A stretch of 64,000 nt of DNA. Source: Actinomyces sp. oral taxon 171 str. F0337 (GTDB lineage: Bacteria; Actinomycetota; Actinomycetes; Actinomycetales; Actinomycetaceae). The position numbers and the translations under genes are program-made. Below the pieces are notes generated by a model. The model saw nothing but the letters and a program-made list of their open reading frames with translations. It made no database searches and had not been told where the DNA came from. This document shows positions 9,805 through 17,827 of the stretch, piece after piece (position 1 is the first letter of the stretch; every line of letters starts with the position of its first letter). The stretch lies in assembly GCF_005696555.1 (NCBI RefSeq), contig NZ_CP040005.1, forward strand, positions 1,736,001-1,800,000, given 5' to 3'.

Positions 9805-10413
9805 GTGAGCCTGTTCAAGAAGCGCAGCCAGACCCCTGAGCCGGAGCCCGTGGCCGAGCCCTCCCCCAAGCCCGTCGGCAAGGGGCGCCCCACGCCCCGG
9901 CGCAAGGACCAGCAGGCCAAGAACCTGCACCCGGTGGTCCCCAAGGACCGTCAGGCCGCCAAGCGGGAGGCGCGAGCAGCCCGCGACGCCGCCTGGAAGC
10001 GCCAGAACGAGGCCATGGTCACCGGTGACGAGAAGTACCTCCCGTCCCGGGAGAAGGGGCCGGTCAAGCGCTACATCCGTGACTACGTCGACGCGCGCAT
10101 CAGCCTGGGCGAGTTCTTCATGCCCCTCATCTTCGTCCTGCTCATCGTCTCCTTCGGGTTCAGCCGCATCCTGCCCCACTACCCGCTTGTCAGCTTCTAC
10201 ACCGTGCTGGCTATGAACGGCTACCTGCTGCTGGCGATCGCCGACGCCGTGTGGTGCTGGGCGCGCCTGCGCCGCCGCCTCACCGAGAAGTTCGGCGAGG
10301 AGCGGGTCAAGGACGAGGGAACGATCTTCTTCTACGTCATGTCGCGCTGCTTCATGCTGCGGCGCTGGCGCCGTCCCGCCACCCTGGTCAGGCGGGGCCA
10401 GTACCCCTCCTGA
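9805..10413 (+). CDS. DUF3043 membrane protein
   Basis: A 202-residue protein starting at GTG 9805. The first ~75 residues are charged and proline-rich (repeated PEPEPVAEPSPKP, then KDRQAAKREARAARD), followed by the conserved block YLPSREKGPVKRYIRDYVDAR and two membrane helices (about 105-125 and 132-152). The tail is basic (RLRRRLTEKFGEER). This is the actinobacterial DUF3043 architecture. Its function is unknown to me. The gene converges on pyrD with 52 bp between stops. Confidence 0.88.
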   Translation: MSLFKKRSQTPEPEPVAEPSPKPVGKGRPTPRRKDQQAKNLHPVVPKDRQAAKREARAARDAAWKRQNEAMVTGDEKYLPSREKGPVKRYIRDYVDARISLGEFFMPLIFVLLIVSFGFSRILPHYPLVSFYTVLAMNGYLLLAIADAVWCWARLRRRLTEKFGEERVKDEGTIFFYVMSRCFMLRRWRRPATLVRRGQYPS

Positions 10414-10465
10414 GCCGTTTCCGTTCCAGTCCGCCCCGGTGCCGTCGCCCCAGTCGCTTCGGGGA

Positions 10466-11521
10466 TCAACCAGTGACCCGGGCGGGGAACCCAGTGGCCA
10501 GGGCCCGGTTCATCCGCCCCGGCCAGGCGGGACCGTTGTAGATGAAGGCCGTGTAGGCCTGAAGCAGGTCCGCTCCCGCGTCGAGCATGAGCTCAGCGTC
10601 CATGATGGAGGAGATGCCGCCAACACCGATGATCGTGGGTTCCTGGCCCAGCCCGCGGCGCAGACGGCGCACGACCTCCAGGGCACGAGGCAGAAGAGGT
10701 GCGCCGGACAGGCCACCCTCCCCCAGGTCGTGGTCGATGGTCGTGTTGGTGGCCACCACCCCGTCGAGCCCCATGTCCAGGACCATCTGCGCAACGGCGT
10801 CGATGTCCTCGTCAGCCAGGTCCGGGGCTATCTTGACCAGGAGCGGGACGTGCCGCCTTGCGACGCGGTCGGCTGCCTCGCGCACCGCCTCGAGGATCGG
10901 TCGCAACGTCTCAACGCTCTGCAGGCTGCGCAGCCCGGGGGTGTTGGGGCTGGAGACGTTGACGACGAGGTAGTCGACCCAGCGGGCCACTGCCGCGGCC
11001 GAGTAGCGGTAGTCCTCCACCGCCTCGTCAAGCGGGGTCACCTTGGTCTTGCCGATGTTCGCGCCAACGACGATGGAGCGGCCTCGCGGGGTACGGCGCA
11101 GGGCGCGCAGCCGCTTGGCGGCCTCGTCCGCCCCGGAGTTGTTGAAGCCCATGCGGTTGCGGACCGCACGCATCTGCGGATAGCGCCACATGCGGGGCTT
11201 GTCGTTGCCGCTCTGGGGGTGTGCGGTGAACGTGCCGACCTCGATGAAGCCGAAACCGAGCATGTCCAGGCCCTCAACGGCCTGCCCCTCCTTGTCCATC
11301 CCGGCGGCGAGTCCCAGGATGCCGGGCACGGGCCGGGCGAAAGGGCCGCCCTGGTTGGCCGAGGGCACGGGGAAGGCCGGTCTGCGCCCCCACATCTGGC
11401 GCACCGCGTCTCTGACGAGGGGAACCTTGCTGGTGACCTCGATCGCGTCCAGGCACACGTCGTGGATCAGCTCGGGGTCGATACGGGTCAGGACGGTCTT
11501 GTACAGCAGGTCGTAGAGCAC
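10466..11521 (-). CDS. pyrD: dihydroorotate dehydrogenase (quinone), class 2
   Basis: Oxidises dihydroorotate to orotate in pyrimidine synthesis, passing electrons to membrane quinone. The 351-residue protein starts with the amphipathic helix typical of class 2 enzymes (MLYDLLYKTVLTRIDPELIH), has the active-site serine block NVSSPNTPGLRSLQ (about residue 180), LVKIAPDLADEDI with the FMN-contacting lysine, NTTIDHD, and IGVGGISS near the C-terminus. The start is GTG at 11521. The upstream 150 bp is shared with the divergent metallopeptidase gene. Confidence 0.96.
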   Translation of the reverse strand: MLYDLLYKTVLTRIDPELIHDVCLDAIEVTSKVPLVRDAVRQMWGRRPAFPVPSANQGGPFARPVPGILGLAAGMDKEGQAVEGLDMLGFGFIEVGTFTAHPQSGNDKPRMWRYPQMRAVRNRMGFNNSGADEAAKRLRALRRTPRGRSIVVGANIGKTKVTPLDEAVEDYRYSAAAVARWVDYLVVNVSSPNTPGLRSLQSVETLRPILEAVREAADRVARRHVPLLVKIAPDLADEDIDAVAQMVLDMGLDGVVATNTTIDHDLGEGGLSGAPLLPRALEVVRRLRRGLGQEPTIIGVGGISSIMDAELMLDAGADLLQAYTAFIYNGPAWPGRMNRALATGFPARVTG

Positions 11522-11671
11522 GGCCTCAGGCTACCCCGACCTGGTCTTACAGGAACCGCGCAGGATCCCACCCTTATTCTCCTCGGTGTTCCTACTTCGC
11601 TCTTGTGGCGGTGTCACGGTAGCGTGGGCTTCGTCCGAGCCTCATTGCAGGCGTGTTCTCAGAGGTGGCCA

Positions 11672-12580
11672 GTGTCCTTCAATCGTGATATCCAGCTCGA
11701 CCCCAATCGGGTCCAGACCCGTTCCGGCGGAGGCCGGGGCGCCATGATCGGTGGTGGCTCCATCCTGACCGTCATCGCTGTGGTCCTCATCTCCCAGCTC
11801 ACGGGGGTGGACCTGTCCTCCATGCTGGGGGCGCAGCAGCAGAGCGGGACGACGACGTCGACTGCCTCATCGATCGACACCTCCGTGTGCACCAGCGGGG
11901 ACAGCGCCAACAAGTACACCCAGTGCCGCATGGTGGCCACCGCCGAGTCCCTCGACGCGGTGTGGACCGAGCAACTGCCCTCCCAGGCGGGGCTCAAGTA
12001 CGCCAAGCCCGAGTTCGTCCTGTGGGACGGCACCCAGATCTCCTCGGCCTGCGGTAACGCCTCCTCGGCGGTGGGGCCCTTCTACTGCTCAGGGGACCAG
12101 ACGGTCTATCTGGACATGAGCTTCTTCTCCGAGATGGAGAAGTCCCTGGGGGCCACTGACACGCCCCTGGCGGAGGAGTACATCGTGGCCCATGAGTTCG
12201 GCCACCACATCCAGCACCTGACCGGGCAGATGGCCAAGGCCGACCGCTCGGGCAGCGGCGCGACCTCCGACTCGGTGCGACTGGAGCTCCAGGCGGACTG
12301 CTACGCGGGGATCTGGGTCAACCATGCCTCCTCCACCCCCGACCCGGACACCGGCAAGCCCTTCCTCAACCGCCCCAGCAGTGAGGAGATCACAGGTGCG
12401 CTGGGTGCGGCCGAGGCCGTGGGCGACGACCACATCCAGGAGCGGGCCAAGGGGCACGTCGACTCCGACACGTGGACCCACGGTTCCTCCGAGCAGCGCG
12501 TGCGCTGGTTCACCACCGGGATGAACTCCGGCTCGGTACAGGCCTGCAACACCTTCGCCGTCGACGCCTCCCAGCTCTGA
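11672..12580 (+). CDS. neutral zinc metallopeptidase (YpfJ-like), membrane-anchored
   Basis: A 302-residue protein beginning at GTG 11672 just after AGAGGTGG. The frame stays open far upstream, but the N-terminus SFNRDIQLDPNRVQTRSGGG is the family start. One membrane helix (about residues 24-46) anchors it, followed by a Ser/Thr-rich linker and the catalytic domain with HEFGHHIQ (HExxH zinc site), the conserved VRLELQADCYAGIW and a C-terminal WFTTGMNSG. It belongs to the putative neutral zinc metallopeptidase family; the active site probably faces outward. No substrate is known to me. Confidence 0.92.
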   Translation: MSFNRDIQLDPNRVQTRSGGGRGAMIGGGSILTVIAVVLISQLTGVDLSSMLGAQQQSGTTTSTASSIDTSVCTSGDSANKYTQCRMVATAESLDAVWTEQLPSQAGLKYAKPEFVLWDGTQISSACGNASSAVGPFYCSGDQTVYLDMSFFSEMEKSLGATDTPLAEEYIVAHEFGHHIQHLTGQMAKADRSGSGATSDSVRLELQADCYAGIWVNHASSTPDPDTGKPFLNRPSSEEITGALGAAEAVGDDHIQERAKGHVDSDTWTHGSSEQRVRWFTTGMNSGSVQACNTFAVDASQL

Positions 12581-12641
12581 GACGAACGCGGCGACGTCAT
12601 TCGCCCTCTGATTCGTCTCCTCCACCGATCCCCTCGGTCTG

Positions 12642-12676
12642 ACGGGGTCCGCCGCTTTGAGAGCGACGGACCCCGT
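12642..12676 (+). terminator. terminator after the metallopeptidase gene
   Basis: Inverted repeat ACGGGGTCCG ... CGGACCCCGT with a short loop region, followed by TTTGCGT, located 61 bp after the stop codon. Stem strength and position fit an intrinsic terminator with a weak T tail. Confidence 0.75.
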
Positions 12677-12766
12677 TTGCGTACGACGTGGCGTCACACC
12701 CGACAGTGGGTTCATGACACCCGTGTCACCAGCAACATCTCCGGTACTGGCCTTCAGGAGGACACC

Positions 12767-13276
12767 ATGACCAGGGCATTCATCATTGTTGAGTCCTACT
12801 TCGGCAATACCCGTGCCATCGCCGAGGCCGTCTCCACCGGGCTGATCGAGGGCGGCGTCGACGCTCAGATCATCGACGTCTCCCAGGCTCCAAGCGCCCT
12901 GCCCGCAGACCTGGATCTGCTCGTGCTGGGAGCCCCCACCCACAACCGGGGGCTGCCGACTGCGGCAACGCGGGCCAAGGCCTGTGCGCAGGCGGGATCA
13001 GGCAAGGCATCCCACGGGATCGGTGGGTGGCTGGAGACCACGGTGATCCCGGCATCCACCAGCGCTGCCGCCTTCGACACGGTCATCTCCAAGGGCTGGC
13101 TCAGCGGTTCAGCGGCCAAGGCGATCGCCAAGGCGCTGCAGCGTCATCAGGGCAGGAGGACGGCCTCGGTCAGGAACTTCGTGGTCACGGCGAACAAGGG
13201 TCCGCTGGCTGACGGAGAGAAGACCGACGCCCACAGCTGGGGACGCGAACTCGCGGCTTCGGCGAACACCAGATAA
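12767..13276 (+). CDS. flavodoxin-like protein
   Basis: A 169-residue protein starting at ATG 12767 with an AGGAGG site five bases upstream. It has a flavodoxin fold: the FMN phosphate loop is ESYFGNTRAIAEAV near residue 8, followed by DLLVLGAPTHNRGLPTAATR and a Trp/Thr-rich second loop region (GGWLETTVIP). The N-terminus and TNxNT-like loop are closer to flavodoxin-domain oxidoreductases than to electron-carrier flavodoxins. It may form a unit with the following small membrane protein (55 bp gap). Partners are not evident. Confidence 0.85.
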   Translation: MTRAFIIVESYFGNTRAIAEAVSTGLIEGGVDAQIIDVSQAPSALPADLDLLVLGAPTHNRGLPTAATRAKACAQAGSGKASHGIGGWLETTVIPASTSAAAFDTVISKGWLSGSAAKAIAKALQRHQGRRTASVRNFVVTANKGPLADGEKTDAHSWGRELAASANTR

Positions 13277-13331
13277 CGACAGACGTCTTGGCGAAAACTG
13301 CGCATCTCATCATCGGAAGGAAAACAACAAC

Positions 13332-13691
13332 ATGACAGCAACGAACCATGACAAGTCGTCCCGGCTGCAGCTGAGCGGACGAAACATCACCGGAGCATGC
13401 CTGGCCGTCTGCGGTCTCCTCATCATCATCTGGGGAGGGACGCTCGAGTCGGTCAGCGTCACTGACCCCGGCTTCATGAGCTTCGCCGTCAGCGGCCTGG
13501 TGATCGTCGCAGCAGGGGCATGCCTGGCGACTGCCCTTCCTCGCGCTGCTCGTGTCGCACTCATCTGGCTGGCAACGCTGACGTCAATGCTCTATCTGTT
13601 CATCATCGGCATGGCGGTCATCGTGTCCCTCATGAGCTGTGTGGTAATCGCCGGGATTGCGGCCTGGCTGACCATCAGAATCCTGAGATGA
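13332..13691 (+). CDS. small four-helix membrane protein, unknown
   Basis: A 119-residue protein with GGAAGGA upstream of the ATG. After a polar head of about 18 residues there are four hydrophobic segments (roughly 20-37, 49-68, 74-94 and 95-115) separated by short loops. No recognisable motif. It is transcribed toward the polyamine-like locus and ends in a shared terminator. I do not recognise the family. Confidence 0.7.
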   Translation: MTATNHDKSSRLQLSGRNITGACLAVCGLLIIIWGGTLESVSVTDPGFMSFAVSGLVIVAAGACLATALPRAARVALIWLATLTSMLYLFIIGMAVIVSLMSCVVIAGIAAWLTIRILR

Positions 13692-13724
13692 GATAAAGCG
13701 GCCGACTCGGTACGTAACAGCGCA

Positions 13725-13772
13725 GCGGCGAAGTCGACTCCGGAATTCTTCAGACCGAGCCGATTTCGCCGC
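13725..13772. terminator. bidirectional terminator between convergent genes
   Basis: GCGGCGAA and TTCGCCGC form the base of a stem between the small membrane protein gene and the convergent spermidine-synthase-like gene. Symmetry and position suit a terminator serving both strands. There is no long T tract on either side. Confidence 0.6.
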
Positions 13773-13787
13773 CTCTCCCTGAGTGGT

Positions 13788-15314
13788 TCAGTAGTAGCGC
13801 CACTGGCGCATGTCTCGGTTGTAGACCTCAACGATCCGCGGATGCAGGAGGGTGGAGGGCTCCATGGTCTCGGTACGGGCCGGTTTGGTTCGCATGATGA
13901 ACTCCAGGGTCTCCCGGTCCTGGTAGGTCAGTCCCTCGGGAAGTGACTGGCTGATGAGGTTCTGCGGCGTCCTGGTGGACAGCACGAAGCCCCATTCCCC
14001 GAAGGAGGGGACATTGGTCGAGAAGGGCAGAATCTTCCGATCCGGTTGGGCGGCGGCAACGGTGCTGGCAACCGTGGAGAAGGCATGGGGTGAAAAGAAC
14101 GTGGAGGTGGCCTGGGTGACCATGACGCCCTCGGGTGCCAGCCGCGCTTCGACGTTTCGATAGAACTCGGTGGAGTAGAGCTTGGCGAGCTTCTCGTTGG
14201 AGGGGTCGACCAAGTCGATGAGAACGACGTCGTAGGTCGCCTTGGAGTCTTGGACGTGGGTGAAGGCGTCGTCGTTGACGACCTTCACTCTGGGGTCGGA
14301 CAGGGACGCCTTGTTGAGGTCCTTGAGTAGGCGGTTGCTTCGCGCCAGCTCGGTGACGTCGGGGTCGATATCGACGATGGTGACATCCTTGACGCTGGGG
14401 TAGCGCAGGATCTCCCGGGCCAGCAGACCGTCACCCCCACCGAGCACGAGGATGTGAGCGGGGTCCTTCACCGAGGTCATGGCACTGGCGGACAGGGTCT
14501 CGTGGTACCTGGCCTCGTCCAGGCTGGAGAACTGGAGCTGGCCGTTGAGGTACATGCGCAGGTCGTCCTGGTACTCAGTGAGGACGACCTTCTGGTAGGC
14601 GGTCTGCTGGTAGTAGACGACCGGGTCGTTGTAGGTCAGTGCCTCCACACTGCGCTCAATGCGGTTGGCGGCCATGAACATGCCGACCAGCGCCACAACG
14701 GCGGCGGTGGCCGCCCACAGGATCTTGCGAGGCGTGCGCACCTGGAGCAGGACGAGCACCGCGACCAGGACGTTGAGCGCCCCGACCATGTAGGCCCCGC
14801 GCATGAGCCCGAGCTGTGGGAGGAGCACCAGGGGGAAGACCAGGGAGGCCACCAGTGAGCCGAAGTAGTCGATGGCCATGACCTTGCCGAGCAGCTCACT
14901 GGTCGAGCGGCGCCCGAAGGCGGCGAAGGTCCGCACCAGTAGCGGAATCTCCAGGCCGATGAGGATGCCGATGGTCAGGCTGATGCCGCCGAAGACGACC
15001 CAGTGCAGGCGGGTACGGCCGAAGGCCAGGTACAGCAGGAGGACGGAGTTGCCACCGATGAGCCCCAGAAGCACCTCGCTGACGCCGAAGACGACTGCCG
15101 GTGCGGTACGGAAGCGGTTGACCAGCAGTGAGCCGATCCCCATGCCGAACAGGGTGATGCCGGTGGCGAGGCTGAAGCTGAGGACGGAGTCGCCCAGGAG
15201 GTAGGAGGCGGCCGTGCCCAGGATGAGCTCATAGATGAGGCCGCCGATCGCGGCGAGCAGGGCCGCGGTGAACAGGGCGACGTTCTCCCGTCGCCCGATC
15301 CGGCCGTGGGTCAT
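13788..15314 (-). CDS. membrane-fused spermidine-synthase-like protein (polyamine aminopropyltransferase homologue)
   Basis: A 508-residue protein in two halves. Residues ~10-215 contain seven predicted membrane helices. The C-terminal half is a spermidine synthase domain: LQFSSLDEARYHETL (the family has DE..YHE.L), the decarboxy-AdoMet loop ILVLGGGDGLLAREIL, VDIDPDVTELAR, and the catalytic-region motif LIDLVDP. The usual AH after YHE.L is replaced by SAS. It is the last gene of the five-gene locus, 10 bp after the DUF350 gene and downstream of a SpeD-like decarboxylase that could supply aminopropyl donor. The acceptor could be a diamine or something else at the membrane. Confidence 0.88.
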   Translation of the reverse strand: MTHGRIGRRENVALFTAALLAAIGGLIYELILGTAASYLLGDSVLSFSLATGITLFGMGIGSLLVNRFRTAPAVVFGVSEVLLGLIGGNSVLLLYLAFGRTRLHWVVFGGISLTIGILIGLEIPLLVRTFAAFGRRSTSELLGKVMAIDYFGSLVASLVFPLVLLPQLGLMRGAYMVGALNVLVAVLVLLQVRTPRKILWAATAAVVALVGMFMAANRIERSVEALTYNDPVVYYQQTAYQKVVLTEYQDDLRMYLNGQLQFSSLDEARYHETLSASAMTSVKDPAHILVLGGGDGLLAREILRYPSVKDVTIVDIDPDVTELARSNRLLKDLNKASLSDPRVKVVNDDAFTHVQDSKATYDVVLIDLVDPSNEKLAKLYSTEFYRNVEARLAPEGVMVTQATSTFFSPHAFSTVASTVAAAQPDRKILPFSTNVPSFGEWGFVLSTRTPQNLISQSLPEGLTYQDRETLEFIMRTKPARTETMEPSTLLHPRIVEVYNRDMRQWRYY

Positions 15315-15324
15315 GGTGTGCGGC

Positions 15325-15570
15325 TCAGCTCAGGATGGTGGCCGCAATGATGATGGCGATGGCGAGCGCCGTACCGGCGAAGGCGACCCCCAGACCGATG
15401 TTCTGGTCCTCGATGAGCTCGCGTCTGAGGTCGAGGCGGAAGATGCGGTTGACCAGCAGTGCGAACACCATGAGCAGGACTACTCCGAGCACCGCGTAGA
15501 CGACGGTGCTGAGCAGTGACTGCCAGTTGAGGTCGACCGATGAGTGGTGAGCGATGGTCATGAGCGACAT
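15325..15570 (-). CDS. DUF350 membrane protein
   Basis: An 81-residue protein starting at ATG 15570 behind AGGAGA. Two membrane helices (about 17-40 and 57-80) flank a charged cytoplasmic loop, RLDLRRELIEDQNIGLGVAFAG, whose ELxxxQN-xxxG pattern is the DUF350 signature. DUF350 proteins recur beside DUF4178, SpeD-like and spermidine-synthase-like genes in many bacteria. A regulatory or channel-like membrane role is possible; none is shown here. Confidence 0.88.
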   Translation of the reverse strand: MSLMTIAHHSSVDLNWQSLLSTVVYAVLGVVLLMVFALLVNRIFRLDLRRELIEDQNIGLGVAFAGTALAIAIIIAATILS

Positions 15571-15622
15571 GTCTTCTCCTTCGTGTGTGTCCGTCGAGGG
15601 GATTGAGTGAGTGGGCTCCAGG

Positions 15623-16393
15623 TCATTTTCCGACGCCGCCGCCCCCGCCGCCGTAGACCGAGCGGTTCCGGAAGGGGACGCCGCCTCCTGAGGGAAAGAA
15701 ACCCTCATCTTCATCGATCAGCTCGGCAAGCACCAGCACCACGAACATCAGGACGATCCAGAACACGGGGGCCCACACGCTTCCGTTCGTCCCGGAGATC
15801 GCCGCGGGGAACCACCGCCAGAACCTTCGCAGGAAGCTGGGTATCCACCACGGTCGGATCACGGGCCGACCGAAGACCTTGTACTGCTTCGAGGAGGACA
15901 TACCTGTTTCGCTATAGATCTCTCGAGCATGGAGGCGGTGTGCATCGACCACCATGGTGGAGATCGAGCCCTGCGCATCCACCACGCGGAGCTCGGCACA
16001 CGTTGTCGCGGTGCGAGCCCCCTGGGAATGATCGATGGTCCCGGTCTCGTGGTCGATCTCAGCACGGCGCACATTCGTAACCTCGACGGTGCACGGCCGG
16101 CCACGGACTCTCAACTTCCGGGTCCAACCGACCTCGAGGGTGAGTGGGTCAATCGTCGGCTGGACGGGAACGGGCTCGTGAAGAATAACCTTGTTGGTAT
16201 CTCGGCGAATCTCAAGCCAGAGCTCTTTACCGTCGTCGTCGGCGAGACGCCATTGTTCCCACCGGATGAGGCGCCGGCTTCGCTGATCCCGTCGTTTCAG
16301 GACAACTCGCCCCATGACGGTGTAGTAGCGGCCCCTCTTCCTCAGGGAACCCCGAAGCGTCTCACCGACTCTCAGATCGCCTCTGATACTCAC
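15623..16393 (-). CDS. DUF4178 protein B, membrane-anchored, with glycine-rich C-terminal tail
   Basis: A 256-residue protein. Residues 1-165 form a beta-rich DUF4178-like domain (GDLRVGETLRG, RWEQWRLADDDG, LWLEIRRD, EPVPVQPTIDPLTLEVG). One membrane helix follows at about 208-226, then an acidic patch (ELIDEDEGF) and the tail YGGGGGGVGK at the very C-terminus. The GTG start overlaps the speD-like stop (GTGA), so the two are translationally coupled. The same ten terminal residues end DUF4178 protein A. Family known, function not; the tail looks like a recognition or modification element. Confidence 0.85.
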   Translation of the reverse strand: MSIRGDLRVGETLRGSLRKRGRYYTVMGRVVLKRRDQRSRRLIRWEQWRLADDDGKELWLEIRRDTNKVILHEPVPVQPTIDPLTLEVGWTRKLRVRGRPCTVEVTNVRRAEIDHETGTIDHSQGARTATTCAELRVVDAQGSISTMVVDAHRLHAREIYSETGMSSSKQYKVFGRPVIRPWWIPSFLRRFWRWFPAAISGTNGSVWAPVFWIVLMFVVLVLAELIDEDEGFFPSGGGVPFRNRSVYGGGGGGVGK

Positions 16394-16737
16394 AGCGTGA
16401 TCCCCGAGCTGGTCACCTGTTGGGCCCGCAGGCGCCTGCGCACCATCTCCCCCACGGCCTCAATCTGCGTGGGGGCCAGTGTGCGGCAGCTGGTGAGCGT
16501 CACGTAGCCGTTGCCGGACTCGGGCCAGGTGTGGGCGGCGATATGCGACTCGGACAGAATGATGACGGCACTCAGGCCCTGGGGCTCGAACTGGTGGTGC
16601 GCACTGGATACGGCTGTCAGTCCCGCAGTCTGGGCGGCGTCGTGCAGAATAGACTCAATGGTGGAAAGATCGTCGAGTGCGTTCGGCTCGGCTCCACTGA
16701 TCTTGTAGCTGACAGAACACAGGCTCACCGCACTCAC
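16390..16737 (-). CDS. SpeD-like S-adenosylmethionine decarboxylase proenzyme
   Basis: About 115 residues if started at GTG 16737; the frame is open to 16818. The core matches bacterial SpeD: SSAHHQFEPQGLSAVIILSESHIAAHTWPE. The ESH holds the Glu-Ser cleavage site that generates the pyruvoyl group, the His of HTWPE is the processing residue, and the Cys of TSCR sits where the proton-donating Cys is expected, although the usual VDxFTCG around it reads VTLTSCR. By family it would decarboxylate AdoMet or, in some SpeD relatives, another amino acid. It lies between the two DUF4178 genes and is coupled to B. Confidence 0.85.
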   Translation of the reverse strand: MSAVSLCSVSYKISGAEPNALDDLSTIESILHDAAQTAGLTAVSSAHHQFEPQGLSAVIILSESHIAAHTWPESGNGYVTLTSCRTLAPTQIEAVGEMVRRRLRAQQVTSSGITL

Positions 16738-16848
16738 GCGAGCACGGTAGCAACGAGGCAGGAGTCGGACAAACGGGGTGAGGTCCCCATTCACGCCCAT
16801 CCGGCGCCGGGAACGCATGCGGGCACGCCGTCGCTGACGAGTGCGGGC

Positions 16849-17697
16849 CTACTTGCCGACTCCGCCTCCACCGCCTCCGTAGACCGGACGGTGGCGATAG
16901 GTCCGTGAGGAGCTCGAGTCCGAGGTGCTGGTGGAGTCGGCACTGCCGCTGGAGCGGCTGCTGCTGGAGCACGCGGAGAACAGTCCGACGGCGAGCACGA
17001 TGCTGATGAAGGCCGCGACGATGGCACATCCGACGTTTCGGCCAGTTCTACCGGCAACAGGTTGGCCGTTGCAAAGGACTCGCCCGAAGAACTGCTTCTG
17101 CTGAGCCGTGGATAAGGAGGTTTTGCGGTAGGCCAGGAGGTCACGGAAACGGTGGCTGTCAATGGTCAGTCGGCTGGTCACACCGGCCGGGTCCGTCAGC
17201 CGTACCTCGACGTAGGTCATGGTCTCGCCGATGTTCAGCGGGCACACCGGAGAGCCGATGACGTTCTCGAGCGTGCCGGTGGTCACCTCCTCAACGAGGC
17301 CCCGGTGAAGAGCGCCGTTGATCGTGAGCTGCATCCTCTGGCCAACGCTCAGCGCCCACGGCTCGATCGTCTCTTCGAGGCGAACGGGCTCGTAGAAGAG
17401 GACTTCGCCGGGATCGTGGTCGAGCTCGACCCAGGTATCGGCGTCACCGGCACCGATGAGCTGCCACTCCTCCCAGTAGTAGAAGCAATGGTCCTGGGTG
17501 TCCCACTCCTTGAAGAGCAGGCATCCCCTGACCGACAGGGCACCCGCACTTCCCTGAAGCAGGTCGCCGACCTGCAGGTTGGCTCGCGTGCCGTTCACCA
17601 GGATCCTCCCGTCTGCGGAGGAGCCGACGGGGCGATACTGCCACCGTCGATACCTGATCCGCCTGTCATCACGCGGGCACAGTAGCAACATGGGCAT
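16849..17697 (-). CDS. DUF4178 protein A, membrane-anchored, with glycine-rich C-terminal tail
   Basis: 282 residues from ATG 17697; the frame is open to 17874 but that would overlap the divergent MerR gene. The domain aligns with protein B: NLQVGDLLQG, YYWEEWQLIGAG, WVELDHDPGEVLFYEPV, EPWALSVGQ. A membrane helix (GCAIVAAFISIVLAVGLF) precedes a run of about 20 Ser/Thr/Asp residues and the same terminal YGGGGGGVGK. First gene of the locus; the upstream ribosome binding site is weak, so the start is uncertain. Possibly exported-tail or lysine-modified substrate of the neighbouring enzymes; that is speculation. Confidence 0.8.
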   Translation of the reverse strand: MPMLLLCPRDDRRIRYRRWQYRPVGSSADGRILVNGTRANLQVGDLLQGSAGALSVRGCLLFKEWDTQDHCFYYWEEWQLIGAGDADTWVELDHDPGEVLFYEPVRLEETIEPWALSVGQRMQLTINGALHRGLVEEVTTGTLENVIGSPVCPLNIGETMTYVEVRLTDPAGVTSRLTIDSHRFRDLLAYRKTSLSTAQQKQFFGRVLCNGQPVAGRTGRNVGCAIVAAFISIVLAVGLFSACSSSSRSSGSADSTSTSDSSSSRTYRHRPVYGGGGGGVGK

Positions 17698-17827
17698 GCC
17701 CCGGCAAACGGTTCGCGCTCCCCATGGCCCGCACCCACCAGGCGGATACGCGTGGTCCTGAATCCGGCCTGGCTCATGGGCGCCGGTGGAAGAATTCAGG
17801 GGCCAGATGCCGTGTGAGACTGTCCCC

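Noticed and set aside
10439..12580. A 713-codon frame ending in the metallopeptidase
   Set aside because: Its first 411 codons run antisense to pyrD; the real protein starts at GTG 11672.
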